Notes: generated from the letters alone by a model not told the origin. Shown: positions 18,077 through 27,418, counted from the stretch's first letter. The stretch: DNA of 64,000 bases from an uncultured Bartonella sp. (GCF_946479275.1 NZ_CAMLFE010000007.1:62001-126000), one strand, 5' to 3'. Numbers and translations are program-made.

Positions 18077-19165
18077 ATGCAGCATGTCGATATTCCATCA
18101 ATGGCGGATTTTAACAAATTGCGAGAGGTAAGAGCTGATGCATGTGTATCAATATACTTGCCAACCACACCGATTACATCCGAAATTGGTGCCAGTAAAA
18201 TTGAATATGCCAATCAGGTGAAGGAAGCCTTGGCGCAATCCCAATCTTTGACTGACAAAAGACGTCTGGCCGCGATGGAAAATCTGTTGACTGGCCTTTC
18301 CGATTATGAGGAATTCTGGTTGAAGCAGGCACGCAGTCTTGCAGTTCTGGCAACCCCCGATCACATCTGGACTTTCCGTCTTGCAAACCGGCTGAAGTCG
18401 TTTGTCGAAGTGGCTGACCGTTTTATGCTGAGCCCGCTTCTTCGTTCGATTACTTTTGCCCATACGGCTCATGTCGTGGTTATTTCTGAAGCAACCGCGC
18501 GTCTTATTGAAATAGCAAATGATATCGACCCATTCGAAGTCAAAGTGCCGGATATGCCGAAAAATATGAATAGCGCGACCGGTACGGGAAACGAAAAGAT
18601 CAGTTCCAATACGGCAGGCCGTTTGACACAATATTGCCGCTTGGTTGATTCTGCCTTGCGTCGTTATTTGACACGGTCGGATATTCCGTTAATTGTTGCA
18701 GGAAGTGATGCGGCAATTAATGCCTTCCGCTCCGTATATAGCGGTAGTAACCTGATTGGAGAAATTGTGAATGCAGGGCTTGATCGTGCAAATCCGACAG
18801 AAATCGGTGATCTTGCCCGTCCGGTTCTTGATCGCTATTATGAACGGCAGGTTGCCGATATCCGCTCGCGTTTTGAACATTTGACGAACGAGGGGCGCAC
18901 CACAACCGATATTGCACTTGCCGCTCGTGCAGCAACATTCGGCCAGATTGATACTCTGCTTGCCGATATGGATGAAATGGTTCACGGTACTGTTGACGAA
19001 AAAACCGGTAAGGTTACCTTCGGCAAGGAAGGGCCGGATACCTATAATGTAATCGACGAGATTGCGAGCCGCGTTCTTGCCAATGGCGGTCATGTGCTTG
19101 CCGTGCGCAAGAGCGATATTCCGAATAACCAATCGCTTGCAGCGATTTTCCGTTTCAAAATGTAG
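18077..19165 (+). CDS. baeRF-family (release-factor-like) protein, function unknown
   Basis: A 362-residue soluble protein. Its N-terminal layout (VSIYLPTTPI, a helical ANQVKEALAQ, then LAVLATPDHIWTFRLANRLKSFVEVADRFMLSPLLRSI) matches the bacterial relatives of archaeo-eukaryotic peptide-chain release factor 1 (baeRF). The central part, RRYLTRSDIPLIVAGSDAAINAFRSV, and the C-terminal VIDEIASRVLANGGHVLAVRKSDIP fit the eRF1 domain 2/3-like modules. Members are thought to act in ribosome-linked stress or translation quality control, but few are characterised. It is a single gene with a good ribosome-binding site and its own terminator. Family placement is from recalled pattern, not a search. Confidence 0.65.
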   Translation: MQHVDIPSMADFNKLREVRADACVSIYLPTTPITSEIGASKIEYANQVKEALAQSQSLTDKRRLAAMENLLTGLSDYEEFWLKQARSLAVLATPDHIWTFRLANRLKSFVEVADRFMLSPLLRSITFAHTAHVVVISEATARLIEIANDIDPFEVKVPDMPKNMNSATGTGNEKISSNTAGRLTQYCRLVDSALRRYLTRSDIPLIVAGSDAAINAFRSVYSGSNLIGEIVNAGLDRANPTEIGDLARPVLDRYYERQVADIRSRFEHLTNEGRTTTDIALAARAATFGQIDTLLADMDEMVHGTVDEKTGKVTFGKEGPDTYNVIDEIASRVLANGGHVLAVRKSDIPNNQSLAAIFRFKM

Positions 19166-19251
19166 AAAACGTAACTTTTTGTTGCCGCTCTTTCGTTGAA
19201 GGGGCGGCTTTCTCAAAGCTATAAATTCTTTTTAAAACACATATCAATTAG

Positions 19252-19285
19252 AGCCTGAAACAAATTTTTGTTTCAGGCTTTTTGA
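19252..19285 (+). terminator. Intrinsic terminator after the baeRF gene
   Basis: A long stem AGCCTGAAACAAA with TTTGTTTCAGGCT and a T-rich tail (TTTTGATTTTT). The sequence is close to symmetric and may also serve the convergent TPR gene. Confidence 0.82.
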
Positions 19286-19379
19286 TTTTTCCCAACCGGA
19301 CTGTCATGTGTCCATAGACCGATTGAATTGCGGGAATAGATAGAACAAGGGAAACAGGCTTTCTAACGAAGCCGGATAA

Positions 19380-20189
19380 TCACCCGCGTGTGCGGCTTTG
19401 TCCTTCCCTTGCCGGTTTGAAATTCGGATCAAGGGTGACTGCCTTTGTGTAGGAAGCGTAGGCTTTCTTCTTCTCGCCGCGATGTTCATAAACCATTGCC
19501 TGGTTTGACCAACTTTCAGCAATGTTGCTGTCAAGACGTATCGCTGCATTAAAGTCGTCAAAGGCGTTATCCCAGTCGCCAAGTGCAGCATAGGAAAGTC
19601 CGCGTCCGTTATAGGGGGCGGGCGCATTCGGCTGGCGCGACATGGCTGCGCCAAAATCCGAGATTGCCTGCTGCTGGTCGCCACGCGCCTGCTCAATGAG
19701 CGCGCGGTTGTGCCAGGCACGTCCGTCAGTTGTGCCGGCCTGAATGGCGCTGTTGAAATCATTATAGGCAAGATCAAGCTTGCCACTCAAACGGTAGACA
19801 TTTCCGCGCCCGATCAATGCAACGTCATAATTCGGATTGATTGCCAAAGCGCGGTTATAGTCGGCAATTGCAGCCGACATATTTCCCATATTGCGATAGA
19901 TCAAAGCACGATTGGCATAGGCGTTATAGAAATTCGGGTTAAGTGAAATGGCCGAGGTGAAGTCGGCAATTGCTTCCTTGCTACGACCGGCGCGCCCATA
20001 GGCGGAACCACGAACATTATAGCCCGCAGGGTCACGCGGATTGGCCTTGATAACAGCGGTGAGCGAAGAAATATTCTCGTGCGACCCCTGAGCGACGTCA
20101 TCAGGATCTAGGACATTATTGGTCGAGCTGCATCCCGCAAAAACGACAGCACCTAAAAGAAAGAAAGCAGAAAGTTTCAATTTTTTCAT
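19380..20189 (-). CDS. TPR-repeat lipoprotein (NlpI-like)
   Basis: A 269-residue lipoprotein. The signal peptide ends in VFAGC, so Cys19 should be lipidated. It is followed by about six tetratricopeptide repeats (for example AGYNVRGSAYGRAGRSKEAI and AYANRALIYRNMGNMSAAI), each with the Ala/Gly/Pro spacing of TPR helices. It is likely an outer- or inner-membrane scaffold facing the periplasm. In E. coli, NlpI-like TPR lipoproteins organise peptidoglycan hydrolases and proteases; the same role here is inferred. It is a single gene convergent with the baeRF gene and lies 211 bp after rpsU on the same strand. Confidence 0.9.
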   Translation of the reverse strand: MKKLKLSAFFLLGAVVFAGCSSTNNVLDPDDVAQGSHENISSLTAVIKANPRDPAGYNVRGSAYGRAGRSKEAIADFTSAISLNPNFYNAYANRALIYRNMGNMSAAIADYNRALAINPNYDVALIGRGNVYRLSGKLDLAYNDFNSAIQAGTTDGRAWHNRALIEQARGDQQQAISDFGAAMSRQPNAPAPYNGRGLSYAALGDWDNAFDDFNAAIRLDSNIAESWSNQAMVYEHRGEKKKAYASYTKAVTLDPNFKPAREGQSRTRG

Positions 20190-20257
20190 CGGGTACGATC
20201 CTGTTCAAGACAAATTCACGGTTGCGAAATCAGCCAAATTCGACAACTAAGATATAA

Positions 20258-20290
20258 CAAAAAAGTGGAAATGCGCTCCGCATCTCCACT
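20258..20290 (-). terminator. Intrinsic terminator after rpsU
   Basis: Read leftward: a 12-bp stem AGTGGAGATGCG with CGCATTTCCACT (one G-U pair), loop GAG, then T6. It sits 110 bp after the rpsU stop. Confidence 0.85.
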
Positions 20291-20400
20291 CATATGAGGC
20301 GAAAATTCAACTTCGCACAATCCATCATTTGCCAAAACACTTTATACCCCGCGAGGGAAACTCTACACGTTCAATAGAATATTTCAGCAAATTCTGAATA

Positions 20401-20628
20401 TCAGTGGGCAGAACCGCGGCCGCTCACCAAGCCTTCGCGCTGTGCGCGCTTGCGTGCCAACTTACGGGCACGACGGATAGCCTCAGCCTTTTCACGGGCG
20501 CGCTTTTCCGACGGCTTTTCATAATGGCCGCGCATCTTCATTTCACGGAAGATGCCTTCACGTTGCATTTTCTTTTTCAGCGCACGGAGCGCCTGGTCAA
20601 CATTGTTATCGCGAACGAGTACTTGCAC
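20401..20628 (-). CDS. rpsU: 30S ribosomal protein S21
   Basis: A 75-residue highly basic protein of the small ribosomal subunit, recognised by [23 protein letters not shown] and the Arg/Lys-rich C-terminal helix. Length and tail match alphaproteobacterial S21. The start is GTG (20628), with AGGA 6 bp upstream; no ATG fits. It has its own terminator and an 829-bp gene-free upstream stretch. Confidence 0.97.
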   Translation of the reverse strand: MQVLVRDNNVDQALRALKKKMQREGIFREMKMRGHYEKPSEKRAREKAEAIRRARKLARKRAQREGLVSGRGSAH

Positions 20629-21457
20629 GTTTAATCCTGCTTTGTTTTTAATATCTCAGTTAAATGGGTAAAACCCAGACGTACCAAGCCGGCAAAGGCA
20701 TGGTTTCAAATGATTGCGGTGCAAATACCACAAAAAAGGCGTGCTTGTCTATATTGCTTTTCCAAAAGCTGTGTTTTTTAAAAAATTTATTGGCCTTTAT
20801 TCGCAGTGAGCGATGAAAATACGAAAAATGAGCCAAAACAACCGTTCATTTTACTGAAATTTCTATAGAAACGACCTCATCCCCCAAAAAACTTCAAATC
20901 AAAATATCAGAAAAATTGCCCTTGATAGAAAGCACCCCTCAAAGCGCGACTCGCTTTTTAACAATTGAGAATTCAATGATCTTTCATGAAAAGAGGCGGT
21001 AAAAAGTAACCAATTGGCTGAAATTCCGGAACTCGAATTGAACAGACCAGAATAACAAAATCAAAGAGGGGTGAATAAAAAGTGAATAAAACCCGGATAA
21101 AACGTATAAACACAGTACGACAACGCTCACATTTAAATGACGTTTTTATCGGGAAATGATGTTGTCTTTAAAGGCGTTGGTTGTCTTCAAAGACTTTATA
21201 TGAGCGGGAATTTATCGGCAGCTTTGCGGAATTTTAATTGATATTGCCGATTTAACGGATATTGAAAAGCCTGAGAAACTCAAAACAATTTCCCTTAAAA
21301 CAACTTCCATTGGCCCATCTTTTTCAGACAACTCTCAAAAAAGTGGTCTTTAGCAAAAATTTTCGAATGATTTGAAAGTTATAAATTCGGGGTGTGTATA
21401 CGCCGATTTTCAATAATCGTGAAGATTGTTGAGGAACTCCATCAAATAAGCCAAAGC
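20629..21457. other. Longest gene-free stretch in the window (about 830 bp)
   Basis: No gene, tRNA or other recognised RNA. It must contain the rpsU promoter at its left end. It is AT-rich with several A-runs. Frames in it are short and lack ribosome-binding sites. It may hold a degraded gene or an unrecognised small RNA. Confidence 0.4.
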
Positions 21458-21931
21458 TCATGAAGCTTTGGGCGGTACCATAGCAATTGTAATCCAGTCG
21501 GCGGTCAAAGCCGGCTTTTTCACATTTTCGATTTCAAGGGTTACGCCATAATGAAAAACGATTCGGCCGGACGGGCGAATTTCGGCATTGCTCAAAACAA
21601 AATGGGCTCGAACTTTTGCACCGGTCTTGACGGGGCTCATCAGCCGTACTTTGTCAAAACCGTAATTGATACCCATTGTTGTCCCCTCGAGCTCGGGAAG
21701 TGCCTCGTAAGCCAATGTCGATAATAGCGAAAGAGTTAGAAAACCGTGGGCAATTGTGCCGCCAAAGGGCGTTTCTTTAGCGCGTTTTTCATCTACGTGG
21801 ATCCATTGATGGTCATCGGTTGCATCGGCAAACTGGTTAATCATTTCCTGCGTGACAGTACGCCAATTCGAAACGCCTACTTCTTTGCCGATTGAAGCGG
21901 GAATATCATCAACAGTCACTTTGCCGGGCAT
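21458..21931 (-). CDS. MaoC-family (R)-specific enoyl-CoA hydratase
   Basis: A 157-residue hot-dog-fold protein. The hydratase-2 motif DDHQWIHVDEKRAKETPFGGTIAHGFLTLSLL contains the catalytic Asp and His. The reaction is hydration of trans-2-enoyl-CoA to (R)-3-hydroxyacyl-CoA, or a related acyl-thioester step. I chose ATG at 21931 (MPGKVTV), with AAGGA upstream; an in-frame start at 21973 lacks one. The stop codon sits beside the loop of a small hairpin (CCAAAGCT / AGCTTTGG, 21451-21471) that may end transcription. It diverges from the COG4091 gene 305 bp away. Confidence 0.88.
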   Translation of the reverse strand: MPGKVTVDDIPASIGKEVGVSNWRTVTQEMINQFADATDDHQWIHVDEKRAKETPFGGTIAHGFLTLSLLSTLAYEALPELEGTTMGINYGFDKVRLMSPVKTGAKVRAHFVLSNAEIRPSGRIVFHYGVTLEIENVKKPALTADWITIAMVPPKAS

Positions 21932-22236
21932 GAATGTTTTCCTTATCAATATTTTGTCGCGGTCGCCTCTCATCGGCGAAAGACCGCTTATTTATGAGCT
22001 CAAGCTGCTTATACAGGCCAAATAATTTTCGCGCAAATTTTTGTTTGGAAAATGTGTGGTTTTGTTATCCTGCTTTCTGGACTTTGCGTAGATCAATCAC
22101 GAGTCTTGCAATTTTTTACCGTTGTTATTAGACCTTTAAAGAAAAGAATTATGCGCTGAACGAGTGGCAAAACCCGATTTTAAACATATTTTATCGGGCT
22201 GATGAATGATCGTTTTTTACCGGAGAATTTTTTGAA
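21932..22236. other. Divergent spacer between the MaoC and COG4091 genes
   Basis: No gene seen. It should hold both promoters. No clear dyad found. Confidence 0.35.
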
Positions 22237-23553
22237 ATGACAAGCAATGTAGCCCTTATCGGTTTGGCCCGCGACCTTAAAAAACGCGAAGAAAGTGGCA
22301 AGCCCATCCGCATAGGGCTTGTCGGTTGCGGGGAAATGGGAACCGACTTGTTGACAGGCGTCGCCCATATGGATGGCATCGAGGTTGCAGCGGTTTCAAC
22401 ACGCACTCCCGAACGGGTGCTTGATGCGGCAAAAATTGCTTATGACGAAACGGGGCATGCAAAGGAAGTTTCCAATGCATCGGACATGACCGCAGCAATC
22501 GAAGAAGGAAAAATTGCCGCCACCGACGACCTTGATATGTTGCTAAAAAACGAACTTGTCGATGTTATTGTCGATGCAACAGGCTATCCTGAAGCAGGCG
22601 CGGAAATCGGCTATAAAACGCTGCAAAATAATAAGCACGTCGTTATGATGAATGTCGAGGCGGATGTAACGATTGGTCCTTATCTTAAACACGAAGCCGA
22701 AAAACGAGGACTTATCTACACACTTGGTGCGGGTGACGAACCATCCTCCTGCATGGAACTGATCGAATTTGTTTCGGCCCTCGGACACAATGTTGTTGCT
22801 GCCGGAAAGGGCAAAAACAATCCGCTCGATTTTGATGCAATCCCCGATAATTATGAAGAAGAGGCAAAGAAACGCAACATGAATGTGCGTATGCTTGTCG
22901 AATTCATTGACGGTTCGAAAACCATGGTTGAAATGACGGCCATTGCCAATGCAACCGGCCTTGTTCCCGATTGCCCTGGTATGCATGGGCCGAAAGCCGA
23001 TATCGACCGGCTGAACAAAGTACTTATTCCGGAAAAAGATGGTGGCGTTTTGTCAAAATCCGGTGTTGTCGATTATTCAATAGGGCGGGGCGTTTCACCG
23101 GGAGTTTTCGTGGTCGCAGAAATGCGCCACCCGCGCGTTTGGGAACGTATGGAAGATCTGAAGATTGGTGAAGGACCTTATTTTACATTTCATCGTCCGT
23201 ATCATCTCACAGCCATGGAAGTGCCGCTAACCTGTGCACGTGTCATGCTCTATGGAAAGCCGGATATGGTGCCGCTTGATCGGCCGGTCGCAGAAGTTTG
23301 CGCCGTTGCCAAGAAAGATTTGAAACCCGGTGACAAGCTCGATTTTATTGGACTTTATACCTATCGTGCATGGAATATGACAGTCGAGGATGCAAGGAAA
23401 AACGAGGCAATTCCCTGTGGTTTGCTTGAAGGGGCGACAGTCACCGCACCGATCAAGAAAAACGAACTCATCACTGCCAAAAATGCCGCAATCAATGAAG
23501 ACCAATGGATTGCCCGCTTACGTAAGAAACAGGATAAACTCATTTACGGCTGA
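22237..23553 (+). CDS. NAD(P)-binding dehydrogenase with C-terminal SAF domain (COG4091)
   Basis: A 438-residue cytoplasmic protein. The N-terminal Rossmann fold shows IRIGLVGCGEMGTDLLTGV (about residues 28-46). A central homoserine-dehydrogenase-like part has NKHVVMMNVEADVTIGPYL and YTLGAGDEPSSCMELIEF. The last ~90 residues (RPVAEVCAVAKKDLKPGDKLD to APIKKNELITAKNAAI) form an SAF domain as in altronate dehydratases and antifreeze-like proteins. This is the COG4091 'predicted homoserine dehydrogenase' family, often found with sugar-acid catabolic genes. It is not the biosynthetic homoserine dehydrogenase, which has an ACT domain. Substrate is likely a hydroxy or sugar acid; this is inference. 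Confidence 0.82.
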   Translation: MTSNVALIGLARDLKKREESGKPIRIGLVGCGEMGTDLLTGVAHMDGIEVAAVSTRTPERVLDAAKIAYDETGHAKEVSNASDMTAAIEEGKIAATDDLDMLLKNELVDVIVDATGYPEAGAEIGYKTLQNNKHVVMMNVEADVTIGPYLKHEAEKRGLIYTLGAGDEPSSCMELIEFVSALGHNVVAAGKGKNNPLDFDAIPDNYEEEAKKRNMNVRMLVEFIDGSKTMVEMTAIANATGLVPDCPGMHGPKADIDRLNKVLIPEKDGGVLSKSGVVDYSIGRGVSPGVFVVAEMRHPRVWERMEDLKIGEGPYFTFHRPYHLTAMEVPLTCARVMLYGKPDMVPLDRPVAEVCAVAKKDLKPGDKLDFIGLYTYRAWNMTVEDARKNEAIPCGLLEGATVTAPIKKNELITAKNAAINEDQWIARLRKKQDKLIYG

Positions 23554-24344
23554 TTGGGATTTTTAAAACACCGCCGTTAATAAAGGTTAAAATTAAGGTT
23601 TATATCCATGTTGGATAAGACTTTGCATTTGGCAAACAGGAAAATAGATATTTGCCAAATGTGAAGCCAAATGTTTGTTTTCACGGTGTTAGAAAACATC
23701 TATTGTTAAAAGAAGTTTGTGCTATCGGGGCACACCCTTGTCGAGCAACGTTTGATAGTGCTCGTCCAAATATGAGAAACGGAAAGTGATGACACTTCAT
23801 TCACTTTTTGAATTTCTATATGCCATGCCGAGTCAAAAAGCGGGCTTCTCTTTGATAAAAGACGGGCATTTTTCCCCTTGGTTGCTTTATTTTGGATGTT
23901 GCATGCATCTGAGGGGGCAATAGGTTTCGTTTCAAATTCCCGTTGGAATGAACAAGGCCAAGAAGGCAGAAAAAAGCGAACGAAGCGCGACGTTCGATAA
24001 TAAGTGCAACCGTTCTTGACACCACAAGTTTATTACGCCGCGAGCTTATGGCTGCTATTGAGGTTTTTAAAGTGGAATTACGCGGCGGTTTAAGAATCGG
24101 AAAAACACAAATTCCGTTGAAATGATCCAAGCCAAAGTCATTCTTCAACAAGCGCGATCACGAAATTAAGGGCGAGAAGAAGCCCTGCATGATCGTTTTA
24201 TGAAATGCCTATAGGAACCCGCTTCTTCACATTGCGGAGCCAAAAAATAGAGACAAACCTTTATTTGGGCTGTGAAAGCTTTTGAAATTCAATCGGGTAA
24301 GTACTTTTAAGGGAAATTGCGATTGCTTATCCAGATAAAAACCA
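23554..24344. other. Gene-free stretch with an 11-bp inverted repeat
   Basis: About 790 bp. The only strong structure is the inverted repeat at 23626-23661. A 111-codon leftward frame at 23816-24151 has no ribosome-binding site and no family resemblance. Confidence 0.4.
23626..23661. repeat. Perfect 11-bp inverted repeat
   Basis: CATTTGGCAAA and TTTGCCAAATG are separated by 14 nt, 73 bp after the COG4091 stop. No T-run follows, so it is either an RNA hairpin or a split operator. Confidence 0.55.
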
Positions 24345-25547
24345 TCAATTCGGAACGCGGGGTTTGCGCGGTTTGGTAAGCACATTCCAGTAAAGCACAA
24401 CGAAACCCGAAAAAGCCAGAATCCATAAAGTTCCGGCAAGATGAAGCGTTGGCAGATTGTTATTGGCAACGCCGGCAAAAAGCCGCAGCCAGACCGATAG
24501 GAAAAGCGCGAGGTAAACCAGCACAACAGGCCAGGAAACAGTGAGCGGCCGACCGGCGTGGCCAAGACTTGCGCGTGTCATTACGGCCATTGTCATCATA
24601 CCTATGCCACCGGCCATCCATAAATGTTGTACAGGTGCGCGCCCCCCCGGAATAATTCCGAATGTGCCAAGTGCCAAAGCAATAAATCCTAGCGGAATAA
24701 ACAAAAAGCCGACGTGAAGCACAAAAACCAGCGGTTCTTTCAAAGTTGCCAAACCCCGCCACCTTTTAAGCCGGTAAAGATTGGCAATGCCGCAAAAGCC
24801 GCATAATGTGGCAGTTATTTTCGTATCGGGAAAAAGAATCCACAAAATAAGGCAGATGGCCGTGAAAACCATAATGGTTTGATCGACGCGATTGTGCGGG
24901 GCAGGCAGTTTCGTCTCTCCCCGTTTGGCAAGCCAATTGCGTGTAAAGCTTGGCACAATCCGCCCACCAATAATGGCAATAAGAAACACCGCAATGGCAA
25001 GGGCGAGACGGGCGCCATAACCGTCGGCAGCATAAACGCCATTGAAAGCTTCCCAGTCAAAAATAAAGTTGGCACAGAAAAGGAGAACAAGCAAAATAAG
25101 CACTTTGAGATTGCGCCAATTTTTTCCATATATAATTTCGCGCCCGATTGCGATGGTGAAAAGAAGTGGAAACAGCAAATCAAGCCCGATTGTTACTGTC
25201 GCAGGCAGATCGGATGAAAGCACCATGGCAATGCGCCCGATAAGCCACAAGGATACGAGCCCCAAAAGCGGCCAGCCGACAATGGGCAATCGTCCGGTCC
25301 AATTGGGAACGGCCGTCATCAAGAAACCGGCAATGACGGCCCATAAATAACCGAAAAGAAAGCTGTGGGCATGCCAGGAGAACGGATCAATCCCGATTGC
25401 CAGAAGATCTTTGCCGGAAAAAAGGAAAATCCAGATAAACAGGCTGAATACAGCCCAGATACTTGCGAACAGAAAAAACGGACGATAACCGTAACTTAAA
25501 AGTGCCGGACCTTGCCACACTCTCATCTGTTCGGCCGAACTTGCCAT
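24345..25547 (-). CDS. nnrS: NnrS-family heme/copper-type membrane protein
   Basis: A 400-residue protein with about twelve hydrophobic helices, the NnrS hallmark. It has the family's opening YGYRPFFLFASIWAVF and the histidines in FSWHAHSFLFGYLWAVIAGFLMTAVPNWTGR, plus QHLWMAGGIGMMTMAVMTRASLGHAGRPL. NnrS proteins bind heme and copper and relieve nitric-oxide and nitrosative stress. GAGGAA precedes the ATG. It starts just past the terminator of the transhydrogenase operon, so read-through could supply transcript. No denitrification gene is visible in this window. Confidence 0.92.
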   Translation of the reverse strand: MASSAEQMRVWQGPALLSYGYRPFFLFASIWAVFSLFIWIFLFSGKDLLAIGIDPFSWHAHSFLFGYLWAVIAGFLMTAVPNWTGRLPIVGWPLLGLVSLWLIGRIAMVLSSDLPATVTIGLDLLFPLLFTIAIGREIIYGKNWRNLKVLILLVLLFCANFIFDWEAFNGVYAADGYGARLALAIAVFLIAIIGGRIVPSFTRNWLAKRGETKLPAPHNRVDQTIMVFTAICLILWILFPDTKITATLCGFCGIANLYRLKRWRGLATLKEPLVFVLHVGFLFIPLGFIALALGTFGIIPGGRAPVQHLWMAGGIGMMTMAVMTRASLGHAGRPLTVSWPVVLVYLALFLSVWLRLFAGVANNNLPTLHLAGTLWILAFSGFVVLYWNVLTKPRKPRVPN

Positions 25548-25557
25548 GATAATTTCC

Positions 25558-25587
25558 TCAAAAAAAATGCCGCCTTGAAGGCGGCAT
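25558..25587 (-). terminator. Intrinsic terminator after pntB
   Basis: Read leftward: ATGCCGCC-TTCAA-GGCGGCAT followed by T7. The T-run abuts the nnrS ribosome-binding site. Confidence 0.85.
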
Positions 25588-25595
25588 CTTAAGGT

Positions 25596-26996
25596 TTATT
25601 CCATGGCTTTGACAATGCTTTCGACCATTTTTTTGGCATCGCCAAAAAGCATCATGGTGTTGTCACGGAAAAACAGCTCGTTTTCAACGCCCGAATAACC
25701 TGTTCCCATGCCGCGTTTCAGGAACAGAACCGTTCCCGCTTTCGATACGTCGAGAATCGGCATGCCATAAATCGGCGAAGATGGGTCCGATTTAGCTGCA
25801 GGGTTGGTTACGTCATTGGCACCAATGACAAAAGCAACATCTGCATCGGCAAATTCGGAATTGATATCGTCAAGCTCGAAAACTTCGTCATAGGGCACAT
25901 TGGCTTCGGCAAGCAGCACATTCATGTGACCGGGCATACGACCGGCAACCGGATGAATGGCATATTTGACTTCAACACCGTTTTCCTTGAGCTTGTCGGC
26001 CATTTCACGCAGTGCGTGCTGAGCCTGTGCAACGGCCATACCATATCCCGGCACTATAATGACCTTATTGGCGTTTTTCATAATGAATGCGGCATCGTCA
26101 GCCGAACCCTGTTTGACAGGACGGCGCTCAACTTCATTATGTCCGGCAGGGCCGGCACTTTCACCACCAAATCCGCCCAGGATCACGGAAATGAACGAGC
26201 GGTTCATGCCTTTACACATAATGTAGGAAAGGATGGCACCTGAAGATCCGACAAGTGCGCCGGTGATGATCAAAGCCATATTTCCGAGAGTAAAACCGAT
26301 ACCTGCGGCCGCCCATCCCGAATAGGAATTGAGCATGGAAACAACAACCGGCATATCCGCGCCACCGATCGGAACAATCAGTGTGACGCCGATAACAAGT
26401 GACAAAAGAACAATAAGCCAGAAAACCAGATGGCTTTCGGTACCTACCAGTGTTGCGATGAGAAGAACGATTGCCGCTGCAAGAACAATGTTGATCAAAT
26501 GACGGTTCGGCAAAATAATCGGTTTACCGGACATACGTCCATCAAGTTTCAGGAACGCAATAATGGAACCGGTAAAGGTTATCGCACCGATCGCGACACC
26601 GATTGCCATTTCAACAAGTGCTCGCCCGTGGATAGAGCCAATTTCGCCGATACCAAATGAATGCGGCGAATAAAGTGCACCGGCAGCCACCATAACGGCA
26701 GCAAGACCGACAAGTGAATGGAAAGAGGCAACAAGTTGCGGCATTGCCGTCATGGCAATGCGGCGGGCAATGACAGCACCGATAGCACCACCGATGGCAA
26801 GACCGATAATGATGAGGATAAGGCCACCGAAGCTTGGACGGGCAAGCAGCAACGTAGTGATGATGGCAACAGCCATGCCGACCATGCCATAGGCATTGCC
26901 CTTGCGGCTTGTTGTCGGATGGGAAAGCCCGCGCAGTGCCATGATGAACAGGACACCGGAAACGAGATAAAGAAAGGCTGCAAAATTAATATTCAT
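25596..26996 (-). CDS. pntB: NAD(P) transhydrogenase subunit beta
   Basis: A 466-residue membrane subunit of the proton-translocating transhydrogenase. The first ~270 residues hold about eight to nine membrane helices. The C-terminal ~180 residues form the NADP(H)-binding domain III, with VIIVPGYGMAVAQAQHALREMADKL, KYAIHPVAGRMPGHMNVLLAEANVPYD and VIGANDVTNPAAK. The enzyme couples hydride transfer from NADH to NADP+ to proton entry and so supplies NADPH. I chose ATG at 26996 (MNINFAAF); an in-frame start at 27011 would overlap the preceding stop without a better ribosome-binding site. It is the last gene of the pnt operon and is followed by a terminator. Confidence 0.96.
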   Translation of the reverse strand: MNINFAAFLYLVSGVLFIMALRGLSHPTTSRKGNAYGMVGMAVAIITTLLLARPSFGGLILIIIGLAIGGAIGAVIARRIAMTAMPQLVASFHSLVGLAAVMVAAGALYSPHSFGIGEIGSIHGRALVEMAIGVAIGAITFTGSIIAFLKLDGRMSGKPIILPNRHLINIVLAAAIVLLIATLVGTESHLVFWLIVLLSLVIGVTLIVPIGGADMPVVVSMLNSYSGWAAAGIGFTLGNMALIITGALVGSSGAILSYIMCKGMNRSFISVILGGFGGESAGPAGHNEVERRPVKQGSADDAAFIMKNANKVIIVPGYGMAVAQAQHALREMADKLKENGVEVKYAIHPVAGRMPGHMNVLLAEANVPYDEVFELDDINSEFADADVAFVIGANDVTNPAAKSDPSSPIYGMPILDVSKAGTVLFLKRGMGTGYSGVENELFFRDNTMMLFGDAKKMVESIVKAME

Positions 26997-27007
26997 AGTT
27001 TCAAGCC

Positions 27008-27418
27008 TCACTTATCTTTTTTCTTGTACATGGCAAGCATGCGTTGGGTAACGAGAAAGCCGCCGAAAATATTGACGCTTGCAAGTACCAGTGCAATGAA
27101 GCCGAAAGTGCTTGCAAGGCCTGAAGCCGAAAGACCGACAGCAAGCAGCGCACCAACGACGATAACTGAAGAGATCGCATTGGTAACAGCCATCAGCGGT
27201 GTGTGGAGAGCCGGTGTGACTGCCCAAACAACATAATAGCCGACAAATATTGCCAGTACGAAGATCGCAAACTGGAAAATGAACGGGTCAATAACACCGC
27301 CGGTCACATTGTGGACGGCATCAACGGCATTATTGGAGATTTGGCCGCCTGCTTCGCGCACAGCGGCAATGGCCTGATCCAGACCCTGAAGGGCTTTGTC
27401 GAGAGCCTCGTTAGACAT
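27008..27418 (-). CDS. pntAB: NAD(P) transhydrogenase subunit alpha, membrane part
   Basis: A 136-residue membrane subunit corresponding to the C-terminal helices of E. coli PntA. Three to four hydrophobic segments are visible, including [39 protein letters not shown], the conserved proton-channel signature. Alphaproteobacteria usually carry alpha as two genes, as seen here. The ATG overlaps the stop of the preceding gene (TAATG), giving coupled translation. An N-terminal soluble tail of about 45 residues precedes the first helix. Confidence 0.95.
   Translation of the reverse strand: MSNEALDKALQGLDQAIAAVREAGGQISNNAVDAVHNVTGGVIDPFIFQFAIFVLAIFVGYYVVWAVTPALHTPLMAVTNAISSVIVVGALLAVGLSASGLASTFGFIALVLASVNIFGGFLVTQRMLAMYKKKDK

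Noticed and set aside
23816..24151. 111-codon leftward open frame
   Set aside because: No ribosome-binding site, no recognisable family, and low-complexity composition typical of chance frames in spacers.
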